This document shows positions 9,389 through 18,007 of a stretch of DNA of 34,001 nucleotides, piece by piece; position 1 is the stretch's first letter, and the number at the start of each line of letters is the position of its first letter. Source of the DNA: an uncultured delta proteobacterium (lineage in GTDB: Bacteria > Desulfobacterota > Syntrophia > Syntrophales > Smithellaceae). Location: positions 1-34,001 of the forward strand of contig CAIVDK010000439.1 in the NCBI GenBank assembly GCA_903904655.1, read 5' to 3'. A model generated the notes under the pieces. The model ran no database searches and had not been told where the DNA came from. It was given only the letters and a program-made list of their open reading frames with translations. A program made the position numbers and the translations under genes.

Positions 9389-10674
9389 AACTGTTATTAA
9401 AAGGCGCAAGGGTGATTGACCCGTCACAAAAAATTGATGCCCTGATGGATGTTTTAATTGAAGAAGGAAAAATCGGCGCATGTGGCACAGCCATCACGGC
9501 ATCGCCGGACGTCAAAGTCATCGATCTGACCGGGATGATTGTCGCACCCGGCTTGATCGACATGCACGTTCATTTGCGCGAGCCGGGTCTGGAATATAAA
9601 GAAACCATCGCCAGCGGTTCTGCCGCCGCTGTGGCCGGTGGTTTCACGTCGATTGCCTGTATGCCCAACACGGAGCCGGTAAACGACAATCGTTCGATCA
9701 CCGAGTTTATCCGTAGAAAGGCCGCAGAAGCAAACCTGGCCAATGTCTATCCCATCGGCGCGATCAGCATCGGTTCGGAAGGCAGGCAGTTAACGGAATT
9801 CTGGGATCTCAAGGAAGCCGGGATCATCGCGCTCTCTGACGACGGGAAACCCGTCATGGACGCGGCTCTGCTGCGCCGGGCTCTGGAATATGCCTCATCG
9901 CTTGACTTGCCTGTTATTCAGCACTGTGAAGACAAGAATCTTTCCGCAGGCGGTCTGATGAACGAAGGATATTATGCCACCATTCTCGGACTACCCGGCA
10001 TTCCCGCCATCGCCGAAGATGTTATGGTGGCGCGCGATATTCTGATTGCCGAATATACGCGTACACGGATTCACATCGCGCATGTCAGCACGGCGGGCGC
10101 CGTGCGTCTGATTCGCGATGCTAAAGCACGAGGACTGAACGTTACGGCGGAAACCGCACCGCATTACTTTACCTTAACGGATGAATCACTCCAGGATTAT
10201 AACACCAACTACAAAGTCAGTCCCCCGTTACGCAACGCGACGGATGTGGGAGCCATCAAAGAAGGCCTCGCCGACGGCACGCTCGACGCCATCGCCTGCG
10301 ATCACGCACCGCACGGGCGCACGGATAAGGAAGTGGAATTCGAATATGCCCTAAACGGGATCAGCGGGCTGGAAACATCTCTGGGTTTGAGCTTGAACCT
10401 GTGGCATGACGGTATCCTCCCCTTACCGGAACTGATCGCTAAAATGAGTTGCAATCCGGCGCGTATTTTAAGCCTGGACAAAGGAATGCTTGCGATAGGA
10501 TCTGACGCGGACATCACCGTCATCAACCCTGATCTGCCATGGATAGTGGATGTAAAATCATTCCACTCGCGCGGAAAAAACTCACCTTTTCATGGCCTCA
10601 AAATGAAAGGACGCGCCGTTTTGACCATCGTCGGCGGCGACATTAAATATAATGGACTTGCCGAAAAGCCATGA
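9385..10674 (+). CDS. pyrC: Dihydroorotase (class I)
   Basis: PyrC closes N-carbamoyl-aspartate to dihydroorotate. The product is 429 aa, a class I (Bacillus/Thermus-like) dihydroorotase. Metal ligands are readable: H61 and H63 in [11 protein letters not shown]152/D153 in [11 protein letters not shown]180 in QHCEDKN, H233 in IAHVST and D306 in CDHAPHG. The start overlaps the pyrB stop (ATGA), and its own stop overlaps the recO start in the same way, so translation is coupled along the operon. Confidence 0.97.
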   Translation: MKLLLKGARVIDPSQKIDALMDVLIEEGKIGACGTAITASPDVKVIDLTGMIVAPGLIDMHVHLREPGLEYKETIASGSAAAVAGGFTSIACMPNTEPVNDNRSITEFIRRKAAEANLANVYPIGAISIGSEGRQLTEFWDLKEAGIIALSDDGKPVMDAALLRRALEYASSLDLPVIQHCEDKNLSAGGLMNEGYYATILGLPGIPAIAEDVMVARDILIAEYTRTRIHIAHVSTAGAVRLIRDAKARGLNVTAETAPHYFTLTDESLQDYNTNYKVSPPLRNATDVGAIKEGLADGTLDAIACDHAPHGRTDKEVEFEYALNGISGLETSLGLSLNLWHDGILPLPELIAKMSCNPARILSLDKGMLAIGSDADITVINPDLPWIVDVKSFHSRGKNSPFHGLKMKGRAVLTIVGGDIKYNGLAEKP

Positions 10675-11444
10675 GCGCCAGAGAAAGCCACAGAGCCACC
10701 GGATTCTTTCTTAAAAGTCTGAGCTACGGAGAATCGGATTTAATCGTCACCTTTTACAGCCGCGAGTTCGGTAAAATCAAGGGAATGGCCAAAGGCGCCA
10801 AAAGAAGCAGGAAACGTTTCGCCAATGTCTTTGAACCGTTCTCTCTCACCAGCATTATTTTTTCGCAAATAAATCATGACACGCTAGCTTTCATTGAATC
10901 CTGCGATATCATCGACCACTACACCGCCATCCGCCAGGATTTGGAAAAAACACTGACCGCCTCCTATTTGATTGATCTGGTCGATCATTTCAGCCCGGAA
11001 GGAAAACACAATGAAGATCTTTTTATGTTGCTTTCGGATTTCCTGGCCTGGCTCGTGAGGGAGAATATTTCGGATACAGCCATTCGTTTTTTCGAAATGC
11101 GTCTGTTGAAAATTGCCGGATTTGAACCGGCCCTTGATGCCTGCGTGCGCTGTAAAAAGCCCGTCATCAACGGCACCTCGTACTACTTTTATCCCAAAGA
11201 AGGCGGCATCCAGTGCGCCGCCTGCGCTCGACCCGAAAGATACGACCAGTCCATATCGGCGGGCGCCATTCGCACATTGCTTTTGGGAAAAGATATGGAA
11301 ATTGAAAAAATGAAAATGGTCTTTCTCACGGGAAATCTCGCATGCGAATCCCGCAACATCCTCTGCGGTTTCATTTCTTACGTACTGGGGAAGGAAGTCA
11401 AATCTCTCAAAGTCATGGAGCAGGTGCGCAGGTTTTGCCCATAA
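10671..11444 (+). CDS. recO: DNA repair protein RecO
   Basis: RecO helps load RecA onto SSB-coated single-stranded DNA and anneals strands in the RecFOR pathway. The product is 257 aa, a usual length. The N-terminal OB fold shows GFFLKSLSYGESDLIVTFYSREFGKIKGMAKGAKRS-type sequence (residues 11-46). A helical region follows with a four-cysteine zinc site at C158, C161, C182 and C185. The ATGA overlap with pyrC couples it to the pyrimidine operon, which says nothing about function. Confidence 0.93.
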   Translation: MSARESHRATGFFLKSLSYGESDLIVTFYSREFGKIKGMAKGAKRSRKRFANVFEPFSLTSIIFSQINHDTLAFIESCDIIDHYTAIRQDLEKTLTASYLIDLVDHFSPEGKHNEDLFMLLSDFLAWLVRENISDTAIRFFEMRLLKIAGFEPALDACVRCKKPVINGTSYYFYPKEGGIQCAACARPERYDQSISAGAIRTLLLGKDMEIEKMKMVFLTGNLACESRNILCGFISYVLGKEVKSLKVMEQVRRFCP

Positions 11445-11455
11445 TGGAGGGTTTT

Positions 11456-12703
11456 ATGCGCCGTCCGGAATTACTGATCCCCGCCGGCAATCTGGAAAAA
11501 TTGCGCACCGCTTTGCTTTATGGCGCAGATGCCGTCTATGTCGGCGTTCCGGGATTGAGCCTGCGCTCGACATCCGCTGAAATATCGCTCGATGATCTGG
11601 CCACAGGCGTTTCCGAAGCTCATGGACAACATGTCAAGGTTTATGCCGCCCTCAATACATTCGCCCGCAACACCGATCTGGAACAGACGCGGCTCCTGAT
11701 TCCCGCGCTGATTGCAACAGGTGTGGATGCACTGATTCTCAGCGATCCGGGCATGATCCGGCTGATCCGTCAAATCGCGCCCCAGTTGACGCTGCATCTA
11801 AGCACACAGGCCAACACAATGAATACCGAAGCGGTCCGCTTCTGGCAGGATCAGGGCATACGGCGGATTATCCTGGCGCGGGAATTGACTTTAAGGGAAG
11901 TTGGAGAAATTTCCAAGGCGGCACCCGGCATGGAACTGGAAATTTTTATCCACGGTGCGATGTGCATGTCTTATTCGGGACGCTGCTATCTGTCGGCGTG
12001 GCGCAACCGGAAGAGCGCCAACCAGGGGGACTGCACGCAGCCCTGCCGCTGGGAATACCTGCTAACTGAAGCAACACGTCCTCACGATCCTCTCATTCTG
12101 GAAGAGGATGAACGATTCAGTTATTTACTGAGTTCAAAAGATTTATGCCTGATTGAGAATCTGCCGGACGTGCTGGCCGCCGGCATCACGAGTGTTAAAA
12201 TCGAAGGCCGGATGAAATCGTCTTACTACGTGGCCATTGTTACCCGAACCTACCGTCAGGCGCTTGACGAACTAACCTCGCACAAAGAAACCTACCACTG
12301 CAATCCGCAATGGCTTGATGAACTAAAGAAAATTTCTCACCGCGGCTACACCACCGGTTTTGCTTTCAGCAAGGAAAAAATAACGGAAATCAGTTCGGAA
12401 ATAAAAAATATCCAGACCCACGAACCGGCGGGCATTGTTCTGGACTATGATGATGTTCACAAGCGAATTCTCGTGGAGATCCGCAATCATTTAAAGGCAG
12501 GGGATGTTGTTGAACTGCTATTGCCAAGGGATATTGTGCGGGTGAACACTCAAAGGCTTTTCAACAACAATGGCGACGTTGTTCTTCAGGCCCACGCGGG
12601 AAATAAAATATTTCTAGACCTACCCTGCCCGGCACCCCAGGGGGCTCTGCTGCGCAAAGCAATTAGAAATAGGCTGACCCCCTTGCAGGGGGCGCGAGGC
12701 TGA
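11456..12703 (+). CDS. U32 family protein (TrhP/YegQ-like, probable tRNA hydroxylation factor)
   Basis: A 415-aa member of peptidase family U32. The family name is historical: YegQ/TrhP relatives act in prephenate-dependent 5-hydroxyuridine formation in tRNA. The N-terminus RPELLIPAGNLEKLRTALLYGADAVYVG is typical. The U32 signature covers EIFIHGAMCMSYSGRCYLS (residues 162-180). Cysteines C170, C177, C193 and C197 fit an iron-sulfur site. The start at 11456 has GGAGG 5 nt upstream; an earlier in-frame ATG at 11444 overlaps the recO stop. The last ten residues (RLTPLQGARG) and the stop lie inside a dispersed repeat unit, so the original C-terminus may have been replaced. Other U32 paralogues (RlhA, UbiU types) cannot be fully excluded. 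Confidence 0.85.
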   Translation: MRRPELLIPAGNLEKLRTALLYGADAVYVGVPGLSLRSTSAEISLDDLATGVSEAHGQHVKVYAALNTFARNTDLEQTRLLIPALIATGVDALILSDPGMIRLIRQIAPQLTLHLSTQANTMNTEAVRFWQDQGIRRIILARELTLREVGEISKAAPGMELEIFIHGAMCMSYSGRCYLSAWRNRKSANQGDCTQPCRWEYLLTEATRPHDPLILEEDERFSYLLSSKDLCLIENLPDVLAAGITSVKIEGRMKSSYYVAIVTRTYRQALDELTSHKETYHCNPQWLDELKKISHRGYTTGFAFSKEKITEISSEIKNIQTHEPAGIVLDYDDVHKRILVEIRNHLKAGDVVELLLPRDIVRVNTQRLFNNNGDVVLQAHAGNKIFLDLPCPAPQGALLRKAIRNRLTPLQGARG

Positions 12704-12868
12704 AGACCGAAGGCTGAAGATTAAAACTCCAAGTCTGACCACCTTGCTGGGGACGAAAGACTGTTGACTAAAGGCTTTTGTATTTATAATAAAAGGAAAC
12801 CCCCGCAGTAAACTGCGGGGGTTCATTCATTTTAACCTTCGGCCTCGCGCCCCCCGCAGGGGGGTCAG
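12674..12868. repeat. Three copies of a C/G-rich 27-29 bp repeat around the terminator
   Basis: Copy 1 at 12674-12700 begins CTGACCCCCTTGCAGGGGGC. Copy 2 at 12735-12763 is a diverged direct copy (CTGACCACCTTGCTGGGGAC). Copy 3 at 12842-12868 is inverted, with only two internal differences from copy 1. Each copy has a short palindrome of C and G runs. The AGGCTGAAGA-like spacer recurs beside the copies. Copy 1 forms the 3' end of the U32 gene. This looks like a dispersed repeat family that could be tested genome-wide. Confidence 0.65.
12798..12823. terminator. Bidirectional intrinsic terminator
   Basis: AACCCCCGCAG at 12798-12808 pairs perfectly with 12813-12823 around a TAAA loop. It lies between the end of the U32 gene (+) and the end of the OmpA gene (-), which converge. 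A-rich sequence lies to the left (T-rich for the minus strand) and ATTTT to the right, so it can serve both directions. Confidence 0.8.
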
Positions 12869-12882
12869 TCTTTCAGCCTAAC

Positions 12883-13935
12883 CTACTTCTTGATGATATA
12901 TTCGGCTGTCGCTGCTTCTACACGACGGTTCTTCGCTCGTCCTTCTTTTGTAGAGTTGGAAGCCACGGGTTTCTCCAGACCGAAACCTTTTGCATTCAGC
13001 CGTTTCGCATCAATACCGCCTTTTTCGACCATGTACTTCTTGATAGCGTCGGCGCGTCGCTGAGAAAGTTTTTTATTGTATGCGGCGCTGCCTTTACTAT
13101 CCGTATGACCTTCGATTGTTACATTGAGATCCGTATATTGCTTCATAACGGCGACCAGATCGTTGATATCACTGAAGGCGTTCTTCTTGATGGAGGACTT
13201 GTCGAAATCAAACAATACATTCAGGGTTGTTCTTCCCTTCTCCACGATTTCCTTAGCTACCCTGGGCTGGGGTTTCACTTCCTGAACTACCACGGGAGCT
13301 GCCGCCTGGGGTTTAATTTCCTCAACTACCACGGGAGCTGCCGCCTGGGGTTTCACTTCCTGAACTGCCGGCGGGGGTGCAACAGCCTTCTTTGCGCCAC
13401 CAAAGGCAAAGGTTACACCTAATGTGTAGAGAAGGTTGCTATGTGTGTCGCTAAAAGGAATAACATGGCGAACATCACCGCGCAGGGCAACATTCTCCGA
13501 CAGGAAATACTTCAGTCCGGCGCCATAATCTAAGGCGATTTTATTTCTTTTGTCTTCAGTCGTTCTATCATAAGTTGTGGAATAGTGAATACCTCCAACA
13601 CCGGCAGCAAGAAAAGGCACAAATTTTCCGTTTGGCAGAATGTTGAAAATACCTTCAATTCCGTAACCAAGAAAACTCATTTTTTCCTTCGCCGGGGTCC
13701 CATTGATCTCAGTTGGAACATAGTGGACAAAACCTTCGACACCAATATACTTGGTGAAAAAGTATCCAGCTCGCAGACCCAAGCTCAATGAGTTATCCAT
13801 GTCTTCGTTACCTTCGAACATGTAACCGCCAATAGTTGGCGTAATATTAACCGACCCGGCTTTCACCTGCGTGTATCCTGTTGCGACAACTAACATGAAC
13901 AGCAGAATGACAACCAATGAAGTAATCTTTTTCAT
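12883..13935 (-). CDS. OmpA-family outer membrane protein
   Basis: A 350-aa protein with a signal peptide (MKKITSLVVILLFMLVVATG, then TQVKA). An N-terminal beta-barrel-like domain follows to about residue 180, with alternating aromatic strands and GLRAGYFFTKYIGVEGFVHY. A Pro/Ala/Val linker with a 13-aa tandem repeat comes next, then a C-terminal OmpA peptidoglycan-binding domain. That domain shows NVLFDFDKSSIK, VTIEGHTDSKGSAAYNKKLSQRRA and GFGLEKPVASN...RAKNRRVE. It would tether the outer membrane to peptidoglycan. A GGAGAG ribosome binding site precedes the ATG. It appears monocistronic, with a terminator downstream. Confidence 0.93.
   Translation of the reverse strand: MKKITSLVVILLFMLVVATGYTQVKAGSVNITPTIGGYMFEGNEDMDNSLSLGLRAGYFFTKYIGVEGFVHYVPTEINGTPAKEKMSFLGYGIEGIFNILPNGKFVPFLAAGVGGIHYSTTYDRTTEDKRNKIALDYGAGLKYFLSENVALRGDVRHVIPFSDTHSNLLYTLGVTFAFGGAKKAVAPPPAVQEVKPQAAAPVVVEEIKPQAAAPVVVQEVKPQPRVAKEIVEKGRTTLNVLFDFDKSSIKKNAFSDINDLVAVMKQYTDLNVTIEGHTDSKGSAAYNKKLSQRRADAIKKYMVEKGGIDAKRLNAKGFGLEKPVASNSTKEGRAKNRRVEAATAEYIIKK
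13271..13377 (-). repeat. 39-bp tandem repeat in the OmpA-protein linker
   Basis: Two full 39-bp units (13271-13309 and 13310-13348) differ at about three positions. A partial third unit runs to 13377. Each encodes a 13-residue unit of the type QAAAPVVVEEIKP. The repeat lies between the barrel and the peptidoglycan-binding domain, so unit number would change the linker length without altering the frame. Confidence 0.85.
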
Positions 13936-14063
13936 ATTTCTCTCCTTATTCTTATATTTCGATTTTCAATCGACTCTTTTTTTCAGAAAAGTCAATCACC
14001 ATTTTGAGTTAAAAACAGAATCCATTGGATATGAACTTAACAAATATGTTTTTGATCAACCAC

Positions 14064-14110
14064 CTCGCAGCAAGCTGCGGAGAATTGACGCTCGTCCCGC
14101 AACAGCGGGA
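14064..14110. other. Pair of hairpins between the dehydrogenase and OmpA genes
   Basis: A hairpin at 14064-14082 (GCAG/CTGC core with CAAG loop, one bulge) is followed by TCCCGC-AACA-GCGGGA at 14095-14110. Both genes are read leftward, so these lie after the dehydrogenase gene and before ompA. No clear T-tract follows on the minus strand, so this may be a weak terminator or a dispersed hairpin repeat. A short inverted repeat (TCGATT/AATCGA, 13959-13973) lies in the ompA leader. I see no further gene between 13936 and 14195. Confidence 0.45.
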
Positions 14111-14195
14111 TTGGAAATAACTGTATCACTCACCTGACCGATGTCAATAAATTTTCTTCATAAGTGTACCGAATCAGCCAAGCGCAGGCCTGATT

Positions 14196-15353
14196 TCAAT
14201 GACAGAGCTTCAGTATCTCCCGCATCACGTCTGGCGTAACATCATTATTTTCACCCATATTGGACAGGCCGTGCGCTTCCAGTAGTTTAATCACCAGATC
14301 GGCATCGACCGCCTCAATACCATAGCCCTTCAGACGGGTTGGCAAACCCATACTCTCAAAAAAAGCCCGCGTCCTGTCAATCGTGGTATCGATTCGCGTC
14401 GCCTCCGTCCCGGATGAAATACCCCAGATCCGTTCGCCGTACTGAAGCAGTTTTTGCTTCTTACTTCCGGCACGGACTTTCAGCATGGCCGGCACCAGAA
14501 CGGCCAGAGTCTGAGCATGATCCAATCCGTATAAAACCGTCAATTCATAGCCCGCCCGGTGAGCCGCCCAATCCTGAGGAACACCCGCGCCGATGAGACC
14601 GTTCAGCCCCAGCGTTGCTGCCCACATGAGATTGGCCCGCGCATCATAATTCTTTGGATCGACAAGCGCTTTCTGCCCCTCTTCAATCAGCAAAAGCAAA
14701 AGCCCTTCGGAAAGACGATCCTGAACTTTTCCATTCACTGGATAGGTCAGATACTGCTCAAGAACATGCACAAACGTATCGACCACGCCATTGCCGATTT
14801 GTCTGACCGGCAGGGTAAAGGTCTTCGTTGGATCCAGCGCGGCAAATCGGGGAAACAGACAATCATTCATTATAGCGCGCTTCAGCCTGACGGATTTGCG
14901 TGAGATAATGGCCCGGTTGTTCATTTCCGAACCGCTCGCCGGCAGCGTCACAACAGCGCCAACCGGCAGTGCCCGGCGAATGTCGGCGCCTTTGTTCTCC
15001 AGCAAAAGAAATGGTTCGTTGTTAAAGGGAATGGCGGCGGCCATAAACTTGGTTCCGTCAATCACCGAACCGCCGCCGATCGCCAGCAGAAAATCAACAT
15101 TCTTCTTGCGCGCCAGCTCTATACCCTGCATTAACGTTTCATATTCGGGATTTGCTTCGATGCCGCCAAATTCAGTGATATCAATACCTGCAAGGGCCGA
15201 GACCACCTCATCCAGCACACCATACTTCCTGGCGCTCATCGCGCCATAAGTGATCATCACCTTGGCATCGCGCGGAATTTCACCGGCAATCCGCCCTATC
15301 GCGTCTTTGCCGAAAATGACTTTAGTGGGATTATGAAATGTAAATGAAAACAT
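14196..15353 (-). CDS. Iron-containing alcohol dehydrogenase (YqhD/BDH-like)
   Basis: A 385-aa group III metal-dependent alcohol dehydrogenase, probably NADPH-linked and reducing aldehydes or butanal-type substrates. The closest named relatives by length and sequence are YqhD (387 aa) and clostridial BDH. It has FHNPTKVIFGKDAIGRI at the N-terminus and the dinucleotide-binding GGGSVIDGTKFMA at 93-105. TLPASGSEMNNRAII at 137-150 is typical. The metal ligands D192, H196, H265 and H279 all appear present. The true substrate cannot be read from sequence. It stands alone, upstream of ompA on the same strand but separated by hairpins. Confidence 0.9.
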   Translation of the reverse strand: MFSFTFHNPTKVIFGKDAIGRIAGEIPRDAKVMITYGAMSARKYGVLDEVVSALAGIDITEFGGIEANPEYETLMQGIELARKKNVDFLLAIGGGSVIDGTKFMAAAIPFNNEPFLLLENKGADIRRALPVGAVVTLPASGSEMNNRAIISRKSVRLKRAIMNDCLFPRFAALDPTKTFTLPVRQIGNGVVDTFVHVLEQYLTYPVNGKVQDRLSEGLLLLLIEEGQKALVDPKNYDARANLMWAATLGLNGLIGAGVPQDWAAHRAGYELTVLYGLDHAQTLAVLVPAMLKVRAGSKKQKLLQYGERIWGISSGTEATRIDTTIDRTRAFFESMGLPTRLKGYGIEAVDADLVIKLLEAHGLSNMGENNDVTPDVMREILKLCH

Positions 15354-15507
15354 ATTATTTAAGCAACCCCCTCGTAAAAATCGTCTCTACCTGTGGAATA
15401 TTTTTCAGAAACATACTATTCCCGCCGCTAATTTTCAAGCTCTTTTGAAAATCACGCTGAATAGATTGACCAGGCATTTTGACCCTTCTTTCATTTGCTG
15501 TGAAGCA

Positions 15508-15804
15508 TTACAATTTCTCAGAAGTAGCTGGCAGAAAGCATCCCGAACCGGAAATATGTTTTCCCCTGGATTGCTTCAAGTCTGCAATAATTTCATCCGC
15601 CGTCCGGTCATCCTCCCATGAGCCGGAGAGTTCAAGCAAAACCTGAGCGGGCATCTTTACGGCCTGCGCCTGCTGCCTTTTCAGGAGATATTCTTTTGTC
15701 ATAAAAAGAATCTGCTGGCTGACAGAGCGGTTTTCCGAACAGGCAAGCGCCTTGATCTGGGCATAATAATCATCGTTCATGCCTTTTATGTGAAGATTCG
15801 CCAT
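15508..15804 (-). CDS. Ribbon-helix-helix antitoxin-like protein, no toxin partner
   Basis: A 98-aa protein whose first 45 residues (MANLHIKGMNDDYYAQIKAL, ...RSVSQQILFMTKEYL) look like the Arc/FitA-type ribbon-helix-helix DNA-binding domain of VapB-like antitoxins. SGSWEDDRTADEIIADLKQSR resembles the toxin-binding tail. The final residues after SRGK are not typical. In an intact module a PIN-domain toxin gene would follow at once. The 154 nt to the dehydrogenase start holds no such frame and no recognisable PIN remnant. It is therefore an orphan antitoxin or the relic of a module at the end of the accessory region. Confidence 0.65.
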   Translation of the reverse strand: MANLHIKGMNDDYYAQIKALACSENRSVSQQILFMTKEYLLKRQQAQAVKMPAQVLLELSGSWEDDRTADEIIADLKQSRGKHISGSGCFLPATSEKL

Positions 15805-15857
15805 ACTTACATCCGATTAATATCATACTATATCGTGCCCAAAACCCCGCCGTCTTA

Positions 15858-17081
15858 TTACTGAATTCGCAGCCCATTTTCCAGCCGTTGAATTATTGCT
15901 TCTTTGTCTAGTAGTAAACTGGTTTTCTTTGTTTCGAATAAAGGCATCCTTATGATTGGTTTATACTTGCTATCAATTAAAGGTAAAAAATCTCTCAACG
16001 TATCGTACCACGCCCTTTGTTCATCGCGATATGGAGGGTCGTCATCTTTCATTTTAATCCGGTTGCAATAATCGGCATATTCTTCCTTGTCAAAGGCAAT
16101 TGTCAATTCTTTCGGATAATTTTTCAGCGCAACAGCCCTTAATTCAGTAAAATGCCTCACTTCATCAAGCTCAACAATTATCTGTTCTCCTGGTATGTAG
16201 ATATCACAATTTGCGAGTTTCTTCCTGCCTATCTTTATCTTTCTGCCACGATGATTTCCCAACGCTGCATAGATTTTTTTTAAGTAGGGATATGCTTCTT
16301 TTTCAGCATGTCCACTAAGATCGGCAACCAGTCCACTTGGGTATCCCCAGAATACTTTTTCGTAGTGATCCAACAGGTATCGATAAATAAAGTTTTTTTC
16401 TTCATCAACATTCCGGGACAAAGAGTCCTTGTATTTCAAAATTGATATTTCCCCTTTTTTCTCCTCATAAAATTCGATTTCCTTGTCCGACGCCTTTATA
16501 TAATCGAGCACTGAACGGGCAGGTATATCTGTAACTGATGTCGAAATGGCAGTAACATCAATCCTTGCCGTTGGATTAATGCCGGCTATCCATGGTAAAA
16601 AATCACGCAATACATCATTCCATATACTTACAACATTATTTCTCTTGCCTATCGCCTTTTTTTCGCATTTTCCACGGTATTCTTTATGATTGAAGGCAAG
16701 CGGCAGGTCAGAGGGATACATGTCTAGCACCTCTCCCCGCAGACTATTAAAGTGCTGCTTCTCATCAAGCTCAACCACCTGATTGGAACGTCCAAGAAAA
16801 ATATCACAATCCTCCAAATGACCACTATTACCTATTCTGCCTGTTTTAAAAAAATTTTTACTGTTGTCATATTGCAACAGGAAATCGTATATGCGTTTCA
16901 AGTGCTTGAAATACGGTTTGCCCTCATAATCTACAATCCGGGTTGAAATTTCGGGAATTTTATATTCAACCCGGATATCATATCCTTGGCGGTAAAGCGC
17001 AATCCAGATGTTGTTCTTTATGAGCCAATCGTGGTTTGTTGTTTCTTTATTTGCCATTATTTCGCCAAAACCTCTCATCAT
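15858..17081 (-). CDS. Protein with duplicated Vsr/DUF559-like nuclease domain
   Basis: A 407-aa protein with a clear internal duplication. Residues about 57-165 and 263-369 share CDI(F/Y), then (V/I)VELDE.(Q/R)HF..LR, then YP..L..AF..(E)Y, and finally LRDFLP. The core D93...E104-L-D-E107-..-H110 and its second copy D293...E304-L-D-E307-..-H310 resemble the D...ExD...H pattern of Vsr/DUF559-type PD-(D/E)xK-fold nucleases. I infer a nuclease-like role; family membership needs a profile search. A Lys/Glu-rich segment joins the copies. The start is uncertain: ATGs at 17081, 17078 and 17057 are all possible. It is the last gene of the accessory operon, 9 nt after the nitrilase-like gene. Confidence 0.6.
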   Translation of the reverse strand: MMRGFGEIMANKETTNHDWLIKNNIWIALYRQGYDIRVEYKIPEISTRIVDYEGKPYFKHLKRIYDFLLQYDNSKNFFKTGRIGNSGHLEDCDIFLGRSNQVVELDEKQHFNSLRGEVLDMYPSDLPLAFNHKEYRGKCEKKAIGKRNNVVSIWNDVLRDFLPWIAGINPTARIDVTAISTSVTDIPARSVLDYIKASDKEIEFYEEKKGEISILKYKDSLSRNVDEEKNFIYRYLLDHYEKVFWGYPSGLVADLSGHAEKEAYPYLKKIYAALGNHRGRKIKIGRKKLANCDIYIPGEQIIVELDEVRHFTELRAVALKNYPKELTIAFDKEEYADYCNRIKMKDDDPPYRDEQRAWYDTLRDFLPLIDSKYKPIIRMPLFETKKTSLLLDKEAIIQRLENGLRIQ

Positions 17082-17090
17082 ACAACTTCA

Positions 17091-17897
17091 TTATACAGGC
17101 CTTCTCCGTATTACAGTAGTTCTGGCCTGACCCAATGTCATCACCGGTATTTCAGGTACAATTCCAATCCTGATATCCAATCTATCATTTATCCGTGGCG
17201 ACACTTCACGCACTCGTGCTGTTATATCCTCACCGTTATAAAAGACGGTCCACGGAATTGAGGATTCCCTTCCTCTCCCCATGTTCCATACCGTAATTAC
17301 CATTCTCTGGTTCCTGGAATAATAAGCTCTTTTTCTTTTCATCTCATAGCGCGTCATATAGTCGTGTAGTGGATTAAAAACGACTCTGATATTGCGCCTT
17401 TCAAGTTCACCGTTAAAACCGAATTCATCTCTAAAGTTTCCATTGGATGGCATATAGTTGGCAATGTTACTTTCACCACAAATAGCAACCAGGCCATCGC
17501 CTATAATTCGTCCGGGAATGCTGCGGAAAAATTCTCTTTTCCGTTCATGCGTGTCGCTTGATTTGCCGAAAAATTGCTCCATTATTCGCGGTAGTTCTTC
17601 ACCTTTCAGCCAGACTTCCACAAATTTATTAGGAGTTTTTTTGTTGCCCACCTCAAGAATAACACACCGGACGTTTTTCAGATCACCAAAAATGGTTTGG
17701 TGATTTCTGCGAATCGGAGAATTCTCATCCCATGTAAAAAGCGAATATAGGATAGTGTCACACCCTTCACCATCACATATGGAATGAATCTGTGAAGCAT
17801 GTTCAGCAAAATCCTGATGACCATGTCTATTAGAAAGATTGTAATTATGAGAAACTACGGCCACTTTTTTTACGTTAAAACTCTTTTGTTCCATCAT
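17091..17897 (-). CDS. Putative nitrilase-superfamily-like protein
   Basis: A 268-aa protein I do not recognise with certainty. VKKVAVVSHNYNL at the N-terminus, GLVAICGESNIANY at 135-148, IRVVFNPLHDY at 170-180 and QRMVITVWNMGRG at 197-209 follow the strand pattern of carbon-nitrogen hydrolases. A possible Glu-Lys-Cys triad would be E58, K98 and C140. The usual sequences around the Glu and Lys are poorly kept, so activity is doubtful. The gene follows the PLD-like gene after 110 nt and ends 9 nt before the nuclease-like gene. It is probably part of the same accessory operon. The 110-nt gap could hold its own promoter. Confidence 0.5.
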   Translation of the reverse strand: MMEQKSFNVKKVAVVSHNYNLSNRHGHQDFAEHASQIHSICDGEGCDTILYSLFTWDENSPIRRNHQTIFGDLKNVRCVILEVGNKKTPNKFVEVWLKGEELPRIMEQFFGKSSDTHERKREFFRSIPGRIIGDGLVAICGESNIANYMPSNGNFRDEFGFNGELERRNIRVVFNPLHDYMTRYEMKRKRAYYSRNQRMVITVWNMGRGRESSIPWTVFYNGEDITARVREVSPRINDRLDIRIGIVPEIPVMTLGQARTTVIRRRPV

Positions 17898-18007
17898 ATA
17901 TAGATCCCTTTCGCTTAGTTTTCTTTCGGATAAAATCTATTCCTGGATCAATCTGAAAGGCCCTCCGATCAGTGAAACCAAATTATTGATGAGGGCGCGC
18001 CACCGTC

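Noticed and set aside
8588-9481. A long open frame on the minus strand opposite pyrB
   Set aside because: It is the antisense shadow of a clearly real pyrB-pyrC region, and its translation shows no motifs.
15354-15507. A 50-codon open stretch after the orphan antitoxin, with an internal ATG
   Set aside because: It shows no PIN-domain motif and no clear ribosome binding site, so it is not called as a toxin.
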